Of a DNA stretch of 23,245 nucleotides, positions 1-6,917 are shown piece after piece. Origin of the DNA: GCA-2731375 sp046582635 (GTDB lineage: Bacteria; Pseudomonadota; Alphaproteobacteria; GCA-2731375); the NCBI GenBank assembly GCA_046582635.1, contig JAYGEA010000017.1:1-23245 (forward strand), in the 5' to 3' direction. A program made the translations under genes and the position numbers. How positions within the stretch are numbered: position 1 is the stretch's first letter; the number at the start of each line of letters is the position of its first letter. A model generated the notes under the pieces. That model searched no databases and was not told where the DNA came from. It saw only the letters and a list, made by a program, of their open reading frames with translations.

Positions 1-83
1 CCATCAAGGGAGAGAACAAAATGCTTCGCATCATGCCCATCAAGCAAAAAAGACGGAAGAAAATGACGCCTAAGCCGGATAAA

Positions 84-128
84 CTGTAACCTATGTCATG
101 ACCAAAAACTGTTACCCATGTCGAGACG
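84..128. repeat. Two imperfect 20-bp direct repeats, possible IS end
   Basis: CTGTAACCTATGTCATGACC (84-103) and CTGTTACCCATGTCGAGACG (109-128) match at most positions and are spaced 25 bp apart. From memory, tandem TGTaACCtATGTC-type motifs are typical of IS481-like element termini, so this may be the end of an insertion sequence lying left of the window. No transposase is visible. The sequence from 1 to 89 is open in one frame and ends at a TAA (87-89), giving a short lysine-rich tail (ending KPDKL) that I cannot assign to any family. Confidence 0.35.
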
Positions 129-165
129 CGGTCAGCGCGGCAATTCGATAAAAATCGAAAATACG

Positions 166-690
166 CTAAATTTCGATCAGAATTTCGCTCTCCGTGTCCA
201 GCTCCCGCAGCACCGCCAGCAGGTCGTCGCGGGCCAGGGCGACGCAACCTTCCGTGGGGCCGTATGCCGGGCTGGCGACATGCATGAAGATGGCGCTGCC
301 CTGGCCGGGGACAACGGGGTTGTCGTTATGGCCCATGATCACCACCAGGTCGTAGAGGTGGTCGTCCCGCCACAAGGCCTCGGCGCTGGCGCCATGGGGC
401 AGGGTGATGGCCTGATTGTAGGCGCTGTCGTCGGGATCGTCGCACCAGCCGTCGCTGGGTTTGATCACCTGGGCCGCTAATCCGGTGTCCGGCCGTGCCA
501 GGCGGTCGGGCCGGTAGAGCAGCCCGCGCAAGGGAAATTGACCCGCCGGCGTGACGCCGTCGCCTTCCCGCTTGGCATCGGCTATGCCGCCCCGGCCCAG
601 GGCACAGCGGTAACGCCGGCCGTTCAGGATCAGCCGGCCCCCGCCGGATACATGGCCGGATACTTGGCCGGATACATGCAGCAGCGGCAT
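166..690 (-). CDS. L,D-transpeptidase family protein (YkuD domain)
   Basis: A 174-residue protein of the YkuD family. These enzymes make 3-3 peptidoglycan cross-links or anchor lipoproteins through a cysteine nucleophile in the periplasm. The catalytic signature is visible: FMH with H137, then TEGCV with the nucleophile C149. The domain begins near residue 19 (LILNGRRYRCALGRGG) and fills the rest of the protein, typical of the short 'L,D-transpeptidase catalytic domain' proteins. The ATG at 690 has GGGAAGGA just upstream, a good ribosome site. No signal peptide is apparent, which is odd for a periplasmic enzyme; many short homologues share this. Residues 5-16 (HVSGQVSGHVSG) come from three tandem 12-bp repeats. 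The gene diverges from the globin gene. Family assignment is firm; exact substrate is unknown. Confidence 0.87.
   Translation of the reverse strand: MPLLHVSGQVSGHVSGGGRLILNGRRYRCALGRGGIADAKREGDGVTPAGQFPLRGLLYRPDRLARPDTGLAAQVIKPSDGWCDDPDDSAYNQAITLPHGASAEALWRDDHLYDLVVIMGHNDNPVVPGQGSAIFMHVASPAYGPTEGCVALARDDLLAVLRELDTESEILIEI
643..678. repeat. Three tandem 12-bp repeats inside the transpeptidase N-terminus
   Basis: GCCGGATACATG, GCCGGATACTTG and GCCGGATACATG follow one another without gaps. On the minus strand they encode HVSG-QVSG-HVSG, residues 5-16 of the L,D-transpeptidase. The repeats keep frame, so copy-number change would alter the protein by four residues without breaking it. Confidence 0.85.
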
Positions 691-703
691 CGCGTCCTTC
701 CCG

Positions 704-777
704 TTGAAAGATGATTCGGTAACGAAATCATAATACTGTCATGCGACCGTTGGCTCCGGACATTACACGATGGGAGG
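704..777 (+). promoter_or_regulatory. Candidate promoter, operator-like palindrome and RBS of the globin gene
   Basis: ATGATTCG (711-718) and CGAAATCAT (723-731) form an inverted repeat with a one-base bulge around GTAA. TTGAAA (704-709) and CATAAT (729-734) could be -35 and -10 elements, though their 19-bp spacing is longer than ideal. GGGAGG (772-777) is a clear ribosome site 9 bases before the globin ATG. A globin of this kind is often under NO- or redox-responsive control, but I cannot assign a regulator to the palindrome. Confidence 0.35.
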
Positions 778-786
778 ACATTTTTT

Positions 787-1155
787 ATGTCAGGAAGTCT
801 GTTTGAACGTATCGGCGGGGCCGGCGCGGTTGAGGCGGCGGTCGATCTGTTTTACCGCAAGGTCTTGCTGGACGACGATATTTCGAATTTCTTCGACACC
901 ACCGACAAGGACGGCCAAAGGGCCAAGCAAAAGGCCTTTCTGACCATGGCCTTTGGCGGACCCAACGAATATACCGGCACGGATCTGCGCACGGCGCATG
1001 AGAAACTGGTCGCCGACGGTCTGAACGACAGCCATTTCGACAAGGTCGCCGGCCATTTGCAGGCCACCTTGGAAGAACTGGGCGTCGATGCCGGCTCGAT
1101 TGGCGAGGTCATGGCCATCGCGGGCAGCACCCGCGACGATATTCTGAACCGCTAG
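787..1155 (+). CDS. glbN: Group I truncated haemoglobin (trHbN-like)
   Basis: A 122-residue 2-on-2 globin. It aligns without gaps to the known key positions of Mycobacterium tuberculosis trHbN: Tyr B10 is Y23 (FYRKVL), the CD1 phenylalanine is in the FF pair at 35-36, Gln E11 is Q48, and the haem-ligating proximal His F8 is H71 (TAHEKL). GG pairs at 10-11 and 57-58 fit the group I glycine pattern. Such proteins bind O2 and NO, and trHbN oxidises NO to nitrate when a reductase re-reduces the haem. The B10 Tyr with E11 Gln pair supports O2 stabilisation and NO dioxygenation. It starts at an ATG with a strong GGGAGG site. Only 17 bases separate it from the ferredoxin-reductase-like gene, which suggests co-transcription with its electron donor. 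Confidence 0.93.
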   Translation: MSGSLFERIGGAGAVEAAVDLFYRKVLLDDDISNFFDTTDKDGQRAKQKAFLTMAFGGPNEYTGTDLRTAHEKLVADGLNDSHFDKVAGHLQATLEELGVDAGSIGEVMAIAGSTRDDILNR

Positions 1156-1172
1156 AGCGGTCCGGTGCATAC

Positions 1173-1796
1173 ATGGCGCAGATAGGTTTCGCCGGGGCCA
1201 GGTACGCACTGGAGGATGGGGAGAGCGTTCTGGAATGTCTGGAGCGGGCGGAATATGATATTCCCTTTTCCTGCCGCAACGGCGTCTGCCTGACCTGCAT
1301 GATGCGGGTCCGCGAGGGTGCGCCGCCCCAGGACAGCCAAAAGGACCTGCGGGAAGGGCAGAGGCAACAAGGCTATTTCCTGCCCTGTGTCTGCCATCCC
1401 GATGGCGATCTGGATATTGAATTGCCCAGCGATGCGGAAATTTACGGCCGCGGCGTGGTGGCGGATGTCAGCCACCTGTCGGCCAATATCTGCCGCGTCC
1501 GCCTGCATACATCGACGCCGCTGTTTTATCATGCGGGGCAATTCATAAACCTGCGCCGGGGCGACGGCCTGGTCCGCTCCTACTCGCTGGCCAGCGTGCC
1601 GCGTCTGGAAGAGGCGCTGGAACTGCACATCAAGCGCCTGGGCCGGGGCCGCATGAGCAATTGGATCCACGATGATCTAGCGGTGGGCGAGGCGCTGGAC
1701 ATTCAGGGGCCGAACGGCGATTGCTACTACATCGGCGACAGCGCTGGCGGCGGGCGGCCCTTGCTGTTGATCGGCAACGGCTCGGATCATGTTTGA
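1173..1796 (+). CDS. 2Fe-2S ferredoxin / FAD reductase, truncated before its NAD(P)H domain
   Basis: A 207-residue protein with two recognisable domains. Residues 1-86 are a plant-type 2Fe-2S ferredoxin with ligands C34, C39, C42 and C72 (SCRNGVCLTC, then LPCVC). Residues 90-185 are the FAD-binding barrel of the ferredoxin-NADP reductase family, with the flavin motif RSYS at 135-138 and GRGRMSNW at 157-164. The NAD-binding domain begins with PLLLIGNG (197-203) but then reads SDHV and stops. Relatives run to roughly 320-350 residues, so about 130 are missing. No other frame continues the domain before the convergent deacetylase gene ends at 1803. Its position directly behind the globin suggests an electron donor making a split flavohaemoglobin-like pair. 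As it stands it lacks the hydride-donor site and is probably non-functional with NAD(P)H. Confidence 0.85.
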   Translation: MAQIGFAGARYALEDGESVLECLERAEYDIPFSCRNGVCLTCMMRVREGAPPQDSQKDLREGQRQQGYFLPCVCHPDGDLDIELPSDAEIYGRGVVADVSHLSANICRVRLHTSTPLFYHAGQFINLRRGDGLVRSYSLASVPRLEEALELHIKRLGRGRMSNWIHDDLAVGEALDIQGPNGDCYYIGDSAGGGRPLLLIGNGSDHV

Positions 1797-1802
1797 AAAA
1801 TT

Positions 1803-2828
1803 TTATCGGGCGCCTTGAAATCCGTCGAGGAAGGCCAACAGGTTGCCGGCCATTTCGTCGCAGAGATAGCCGCCTTCCTGGATGATCGGGCCGGGCAGGT
1901 TCAAGGCACCGATGGTCGCGCCCATGCGCCCGAAACCATTCGTGGTGATGGACAGGATGCCGAGGGGATCGTTTTCCTGGGCATCCAGTCCCAGGGAGAC
2001 CAAAAGATAGTCCGGCGCAAAATCACTGATCGCCAATAGAGCCTTGTCCAGGGCCTGCATGAAGGCATCATCGCCCGTCCCGGGCGGCAACGGCAGGTTC
2101 AGGTTGAAGCCTTCGCCCACCCCTTTGCCCCATTCGTTGGCATATCCGGCATAATATGGATAGAACCCGGACGGATCACCATGCAGGGAACAAAACAGCA
2201 CATCGGCCCGGTCATAGAATACGCCCTGGGTGCCGTTGCCGTGATGCACATCCACATCCAGGATCGCCACACTGGCGCAATGGCCGCGCATATGCTGGGC
2301 GGCGATGGCCACGTTGTTGAGAAAGCAGAACCCGCCCGCCTGATCGCCATAGGCATGGTGCCCCGGCGGCCGGCACAGGGCATAGGCCGTCTTGGCGCCG
2401 TTTAGAACCAAATCGGCGGCGGTCAGGGCGACCTGGGCCGAAGACAATGCGGCCGCCCAGGTTCCGGGCAAAATGGGGCAGGCCGTATCGGCCATGTAGT
2501 AGCCGGCCTGGCCCACAATCGCCTCCGGCCGGCCGGTCATGTGCCGGCCCGGATGCATGTTCGCCATCATGGCCGGGCCGGGATTGGGCAGTTGTTGCCA
2601 GGCCGCCAGGCCGTTTTGCAGAAAATCCAGATAGTCGGCGGGATGAATAGCGGCGATGGCATCCAGACCGTGGTCTTGGGGCGGTAGGATTTCGTATCCG
2701 GCGCCCTTGACCGCGTCGAACAGGCGGTGAGCCCGCGCGGGGCATTCCGGCGAGGGCGCCGGACGGCCGGCGGAAATGAAATGTTCGGGATCGTGGCCTT
2801 CATGGGCCGGGCTGAAGACAACCTGCAT
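1803..2828 (-). CDS. Histone-deacetylase-family acetylpolyamine amidohydrolase
   Basis: A zinc hydrolase of the arginase/deacetylase fold, 341 residues when started at the ATG at 2828 (an in-frame GTG at 2840 would add four residues). It removes acetyl groups from acetylated amines, probably acetylpolyamines. Active-site residues are all present: the tandem H157-H158 (RPPGHHAYGD), zinc ligands D193 and H195 (DVDVHHG), D282 (GLDAQENDPLG), and the transition-state tyrosine Y321 (EGGY). Length and residue positions are close to those I recall for Mycoplana ramosa acetylpolyamine amidohydrolase. The opening MQVVFSP resembles that family. The gene is last in the rsmE-gshA minus-strand run, 27 bases after the SDR gene, and ends against the truncated reductase. 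A general class II-like deacetylase role cannot be excluded. Confidence 0.88.
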   Translation of the reverse strand: MQVVFSPAHEGHDPEHFISAGRPAPSPECPARAHRLFDAVKGAGYEILPPQDHGLDAIAAIHPADYLDFLQNGLAAWQQLPNPGPAMMANMHPGRHMTGRPEAIVGQAGYYMADTACPILPGTWAAALSSAQVALTAADLVLNGAKTAYALCRPPGHHAYGDQAGGFCFLNNVAIAAQHMRGHCASVAILDVDVHHGNGTQGVFYDRADVLFCSLHGDPSGFYPYYAGYANEWGKGVGEGFNLNLPLPPGTGDDAFMQALDKALLAISDFAPDYLLVSLGLDAQENDPLGILSITTNGFGRMGATIGALNLPGPIIQEGGYLCDEMAGNLLAFLDGFQGAR

Positions 2829-2855
2829 CAGACGTGCCACATTAAACGTGCCCCA

Positions 2856-3608
2856 TCAGACGTGTTGGCCGCCGTTGATATGAATCTCGGCGCCGTTCAC
2901 ATAGCTGGATTGTTCCGTGCACAGGAAATAGATCGTCTTGGCGACCTCTTCCGGGGTGCCCAGGCGGCGCATGGGAATGGTCGGGGCCAGCAGTGCCTCG
3001 GTATCGGGCGACAGGATCTCGGTCTTGATCTCGCCCGGCGCGATGGCGTTGACGCGGACGCCCTGGGGCGCGAAATCCGCCGCCATTTCCCGGGTCAGGG
3101 AGGCCAGGGCGGCCTTTGAGGTGGCATAGGCGGTGCCGGCGAACATACGCACCCGGCTGCCGGCAATCGACGTGACGTTGACAACGGAGCCATGGGCCAT
3201 GCCCAATTCATCCACCAGGCCGCGAGCCAGCATGATCGGCGCATAAAAATTAACCTGGGTCACTTGCCGCCAGGTATCCATATCCGTGGTCAGGGACGAC
3301 AGCCGGTCGCCATTTTCGGACTTGGGTGAAATCCCGGCATTGTTGACCAGGGCATGCAGGGGCCCGCCGCCCAGGCGTAGTTTCAGTTCCTTAATTCCGG
3401 CCTCGATATCCGCCGGGTCCGACAGGTCGATCTGCAAATGATCTTCTTCGCCGGCCTCCCACGGGCAGTCTTCCGGAAAGGCCTGGCGGGAGCAGGTAAT
3501 GACCCGCCAGCCGGCCGAGGAAAACCGCTTTACCGTGGCATGGCCGATGCCCCGGCTGGCCCCGGTCAGGACCAAGGTGCGGCGGCTGTTGGACGTACGT
3601 TCAATCAT
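2856..3608 (-). CDS. SDR-family NAD(P)-dependent oxidoreductase
   Basis: A 250-residue classical short-chain dehydrogenase/reductase. The dinucleotide-binding motif TGASRGIG is at 15-22, NNAG at 89-92, the catalytic serine at 147, and the YATSK active site places Y161 and K165. The C-terminal half has the usual VNAIAPG (186-192) and NGGQ (245-248) near the end. The family interconverts alcohols and ketones, and glucose dehydrogenase and 3-oxoacyl-ACP reductase-like enzymes share this layout, so substrate cannot be inferred. An acidic or basic residue deciding NAD versus NADP is not clear to me; R41 after the second strand (TCSRQ) mildly favours NADP. It lies 35 bases after the alpha/beta hydrolase stop and before the deacetylase, all on one strand, so it is probably co-transcribed. 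Confidence 0.9.
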   Translation of the reverse strand: MIERTSNSRRTLVLTGASRGIGHATVKRFSSAGWRVITCSRQAFPEDCPWEAGEEDHLQIDLSDPADIEAGIKELKLRLGGGPLHALVNNAGISPKSENGDRLSSLTTDMDTWRQVTQVNFYAPIMLARGLVDELGMAHGSVVNVTSIAGSRVRMFAGTAYATSKAALASLTREMAADFAPQGVRVNAIAPGEIKTEILSPDTEALLAPTIPMRRLGTPEEVAKTIYFLCTEQSSYVNGAEIHINGGQHV

Positions 3609-3643
3609 GATCGCGCCAACCTATCACCTTTCATGAATAAGGT

Positions 3644-4594
3644 CTAAGCTTCCCGCAAGGCGTGATCGCGAATGGCCGCGGCGCAGGCATCGGGATTTTC
3701 CTGGACCATGAGGTGCAAACAGCCGGGCATGGTGCGGCATTCGCCGTTCGGCATGTTCCGGGCGATGGAGGCCATGGTGGCGGGCGCCCAGGAATGCTGT
3801 TCCGGCTCCACCGTCTGATCGGTGGCATAGATGCGGGCCCGGGTCGCAACCTTGGCGGCCAACTCAAATATACCGCTGTCGGAACAATTGGCATAGATGG
3901 CGGATTCAACCACACCGGGACAGCGTAGCTCCAACCCACCGGCGGCGGCGGGGGCCACCGCCGCATCCAGATAGGCCGCCATCATATCCACGGCGAAGCG
4001 CCGGTACGTCTGAATGGTCTCCACTTCGTCCCGCAGGGCCGTACGGTTGGGGAAATGGCTTCGCCGCCGGGCCGCCCAGCGCACAAATCTGGGTGAATGG
4101 GCCAGGATGGCGGCGCGCTCGGGATGGCCGTCGGGGGGATGGATCGGCGGCTCGAACATGGTCAGGCTGTCGAACGGCGTCCGGCCCGGTTCGGCCTCCA
4201 GCAACACCGCCGCCAACCCGCCCAGGGAGTGGGAGGCGAAATGCAGGGGCACGCCGGGCCCGATAGAGCCACGCACATGCGCCACGATGGCCTCCAAATC
4301 CTCGGCGAAACGGATGATCGCATAATCGTGCTCCATATTGTCCAGCGGCGCGGGCGAGGCGCCATGGCCGCGGGCATCATAGGCAAAGACTTGAAAATGT
4401 GCGCTCAAGCGGGCCAGGAACGGTTGATAGCAACCGGCATTGAAACCGTTGGCATGGGCGAACAATAATCCCGGCGCGCCAACAGGGGCGGCCAGCACCC
4501 GATAGCTGCTGATCGCCAGCCCCCCGGTCGAGGGCACCGCGAAGGCCTCGGCGAAGGACGGCGCCAGGGTTGGCGGCAGGGTCGGTCCGGCCAT
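3644..4594 (-). CDS. Alpha/beta hydrolase
   Basis: A 316-residue alpha/beta hydrolase. The ATG at 4594 lies four bases past the gshA stop and is chosen over a longer in-frame extension that would run into gshA. The oxyanion region FAHANGF is near 46-52, the nucleophile elbow SHSLGG gives S123, and a C-terminal GCLHL gives H294 as the likely catalytic histidine. The sequence YDARGHGAS (72-80) is the typical strand-turn before the cap. The cap domain around 140-215 is arginine-rich. Substrates in this superfamily include esters, lactones and carbon-carbon bonds, and nothing here decides among them. Tight spacing to gshA implies a shared transcript. Confidence 0.88.
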   Translation of the reverse strand: MAGPTLPPTLAPSFAEAFAVPSTGGLAISSYRVLAAPVGAPGLLFAHANGFNAGCYQPFLARLSAHFQVFAYDARGHGASPAPLDNMEHDYAIIRFAEDLEAIVAHVRGSIGPGVPLHFASHSLGGLAAVLLEAEPGRTPFDSLTMFEPPIHPPDGHPERAAILAHSPRFVRWAARRRSHFPNRTALRDEVETIQTYRRFAVDMMAAYLDAAVAPAAAGGLELRCPGVVESAIYANCSDSGIFELAAKVATRARIYATDQTVEPEQHSWAPATMASIARNMPNGECRTMPGCLHLMVQENPDACAAAIRDHALREA

Positions 4595-4598
4595 GGTG

Positions 4599-5978
4599 CT
4601 AATAGGCAAGCTCGGTGTAGATCGGATCGACGGATTGCTCCCAGGCGCCGTTATAACGCTCCAACAGGAGCTCCGCCGGGGTCCGCCCCAGGGCGACGGT
4701 TTTTTGCAGGGTGCCCAGATATTCCGTTTCATCCGCCGTGATGGCGCCAGGCCGGGCCCGGGCGCGCAGGCCATCCAGGGCCACCTCCAGCACCGGGCCG
4801 GCCAGATCCAGCAAGGTGCCGCCCTGGTCCAGGGGCGTGGCCAGGCCCAGGCGGGGGACTTCCGCCCGCAGCCGGGCCATTTCCTCTACCGTGAAACCCT
4901 TCACCAGGTCCCAGGCCGCGTCCTGGGCACCTTGGTTGTAGAGCAGCCCCACCCACAGCGCCGGCAGGGCGCACAGGCTGCCCCAGGGGCCGCCGTCGGC
5001 GCCGCGCATTTCGAGGAATTGCTTCAAGCGCACCTCGGGGAATACGGTGGTCAGATGGTTTTCCCAATCCTTGATGGTGGGTTTTTCACCGGGCAGGGCG
5101 GGCAGTTTACCGGCCATGAAATCGCGGAACGACTGCCCCGTGGCATCCAGATAGTCGCCATTGCGATAGACGAAATACATGGGCACATCCAGGGCATATT
5201 GCGTGTAGGCCTCGTAGCCCATGTCGCCGTCAAAGACGAAGGGCAGCATGCCCGTGCGGTCCGGGTCCGTGTCGGTCCAGATCTGGCTGCGGAAGGACAG
5301 GAAACCGTTCGGCCGGCCTTCGGTAAAGGGGGAATTGGCGAACAGCGCCGTGCAAAGGGGTTGCAGGGCCAGGCCGATGCGGAATTTCTGCACCATGTCG
5401 GGTTCCGAGCAGAAATCCAGATTTACCTGCACGGTGCACGACCGCAGCATCATGTCCGGTCCCAGATTGCCCCGGGTCGGCATATAGGCCAGCATCAGCT
5501 TGTAGCGGCCCTTGGGCATGACGGGGACATCGTCCCGCCGCCATTTCGGATCATATCCCAGGCCCATGAAACCGACGTCCATTTCCTCCGCCACCACCTT
5601 GACCTGGGCCAGATGGGTATGCACCTCGGCACAGGTCTGGTGCAGATTATCCAGCGGCGCGCCGGACAATTCGAACTGGCCGCCCGGCTCCAACGAGATA
5701 GAGGCGCCGTCCATGGTCAGGGCAATGACATTGCCCGCCTCGTACACCGGCTGCCAGCCAAACCGCTGCAGACCTTCCAGCATGGTGCGGATGCCTTGCG
5801 GACCTTCGTAGCCAAGGCGGCCCAGATCATCCAGGCGATAGGCGAATTTTTCATGCTCCGTACCGATGCGCCATCGGTCCCTTGGCTTGGCGCCATCGGC
5901 GATGAATTCGACAAGTTCGGAGATGCTTTCCACAGGTGGCGACACTGGCGGCGGCGCGCCCTCGGACGTTTCAGACAT
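4599..5978 (-). CDS. gshA: Glutamate-cysteine ligase, proteobacterial/plant type
   Basis: The first enzyme of glutathione synthesis, joining glutamate and cysteine with ATP in the cytoplasm. It is 459 residues, normal for the class shared by alphaproteobacteria and plants. Diagnostic stretches are IGTEHEKF (38-45), which holds metal and ATP-binding acids, and SLEPGGQFELSG (95-106), which binds substrate. Further conserved blocks include LRSCTVQVNLDF, LFANSPF and RGADGGPWG. I start at the ATG at 5978 rather than an upstream TTG (5984). GAGG lies about 10 bases before it. Its partner gshB is not in the window. The gene follows rsmE on the same strand after 117 bases containing a 13-bp repeat array, so it may have its own promoter. 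Confidence 0.95.
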   Translation of the reverse strand: MSETSEGAPPPVSPPVESISELVEFIADGAKPRDRWRIGTEHEKFAYRLDDLGRLGYEGPQGIRTMLEGLQRFGWQPVYEAGNVIALTMDGASISLEPGGQFELSGAPLDNLHQTCAEVHTHLAQVKVVAEEMDVGFMGLGYDPKWRRDDVPVMPKGRYKLMLAYMPTRGNLGPDMMLRSCTVQVNLDFCSEPDMVQKFRIGLALQPLCTALFANSPFTEGRPNGFLSFRSQIWTDTDPDRTGMLPFVFDGDMGYEAYTQYALDVPMYFVYRNGDYLDATGQSFRDFMAGKLPALPGEKPTIKDWENHLTTVFPEVRLKQFLEMRGADGGPWGSLCALPALWVGLLYNQGAQDAAWDLVKGFTVEEMARLRAEVPRLGLATPLDQGGTLLDLAGPVLEVALDGLRARARPGAITADETEYLGTLQKTVALGRTPAELLLERYNGAWEQSVDPIYTELAY

Positions 5979-6055
5979 ACACAATTAACCTCGGCTTGCC
6001 GTCGCGGCCCCATCCGACGGATTGAGAAAGGGTTGGATTACATTCGAGTTAATGT

Positions 6056-6094
6056 ATGCAAAGCCACTATGCAAGGCCAGCATGCAAGCTTTCC
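6056..6094. repeat. Three direct repeats with 13-bp period upstream of gshA
   Basis: ATGCAAAGCCACT (6056-6068), ATGCAAGGCCAGC (6069-6081) and ATGCAAGCTTTCC (6082-6094) share the core ATGCAA at an exact 13-bp period. Read toward gshA the core is TTGCAT. They lie between the rsmE stop and the gshA start, so they could be regulatory sites or simple slippage products. Confidence 0.6.
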
Positions 6095-6095
6095 C

Positions 6096-6857
6096 TCAGG
6101 GGCGGTTGTCACCGACCAGAGCCTGCCACAAGCAGAGAGCGGCGACGGCAGCGGTTTCCGCACGCAATATTCGGGGGCCCAGCGACATGGGCACGACAAA
6201 GGGCAGCGCCCGCAGGGTTTCCGTCTCCACCGGTTCAAAGCCACCCTCGGGGCCGATCAGGATGGCCCACGGGCCGGGTTCTGTCCGACCCAACGCTTCC
6301 ACGGGCGGCGGCCCGCCGGCCTCGTCGCAGAACAGCAGGCGGCGGTCCTCGGGCCAGCTCTCCAGCACTTTGTCCAGGGGACGCACGGCATGCAGTTCCG
6401 GCACGCTGACCCGGCGGCATTGTTCCGCCGCCTCCACCGCCGTGGCGCCCAGGCGGACCAAATTGATCCGTTCCACCACCGTGCGCCGGGTAAGGGTGGG
6501 CAGCAGGGCGCCGACCCCCAGTTCCGTAGCCTTTTGCACCAGGTAATCCACCCGGCCCCGCTTGATGGGCGCAAACAGCAGCCAGACGTCCGGCTCCGGG
6601 ATCTGGGCCAGACTTTGCGTCATTAGCTTTAACGAGGCCCAGCCCTTGCCGATGCCATAGATGCGGGCCCGCCATTCGCCATGCCGGCCGTTGAACAACG
6701 CGACGTCATCGCCACTATTCAATCGTAGCACGGAGCGCAAATAATGCGCCTGGCTGGCGGCCAGGCCGACGACATCGCCCTCGCCCAGGTCAAAGTCCAC
6801 ATACAGACGGATTTTGGCCCTGCTCTGATCCCGTTCGTGTTTTTGCGCCTGCGTCAT
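6096..6857 (-). CDS. rsmE: 16S rRNA (uracil-1498-N3)-methyltransferase
   Basis: A SPOUT-class methyltransferase that modifies U1498 of 16S rRNA using S-adenosylmethionine, 253 residues from the ATG at 6857 (a second ATG at 6893 would add 12). The N-terminal PUA-like part starts around IRLYVDFDL and contains HYLRSVLRL (38-46) and ALFNG. The C-terminal knot contains GPEGGF (202-207) and LGPRILRAETA (226-236), both diagnostic for the family. The open frame continues far upstream over ubiA, but that part is a GC-rich shadow. It diverges from ubiA with about 60 bases between starts, an arrangement I recall as common with gshA in alphaproteobacteria. Confidence 0.94.
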   Translation of the reverse strand: MTQAQKHERDQSRAKIRLYVDFDLGEGDVVGLAASQAHYLRSVLRLNSGDDVALFNGRHGEWRARIYGIGKGWASLKLMTQSLAQIPEPDVWLLFAPIKRGRVDYLVQKATELGVGALLPTLTRRTVVERINLVRLGATAVEAAEQCRRVSVPELHAVRPLDKVLESWPEDRRLLFCDEAGGPPPVEALGRTEPGPWAILIGPEGGFEPVETETLRALPFVVPMSLGPRILRAETAAVAALCLWQALVGDNRP

Positions 6858-6917
6858 GGCCGAAAAACCCAATTTGAATCCATCGTCTTGCATCCACTGT
6901 TGCGCTATTCTAACGCC

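Noticed and set aside
154..177. ATCGAAA / TTTCGAT inverted repeat at the end of the L,D-transpeptidase gene
   Set aside because: The seven-pair, AT-rich stem with a ten-base loop is weak and has no T-run, so I do not call it a terminator.
4593..6626. 677-codon plus-strand open frame across gshA and rsmE
   Set aside because: It is antisense to two well-recognised genes, has no domain and shows histidine/glutamine/glycine-rich composition typical of GC-rich shadow frames.
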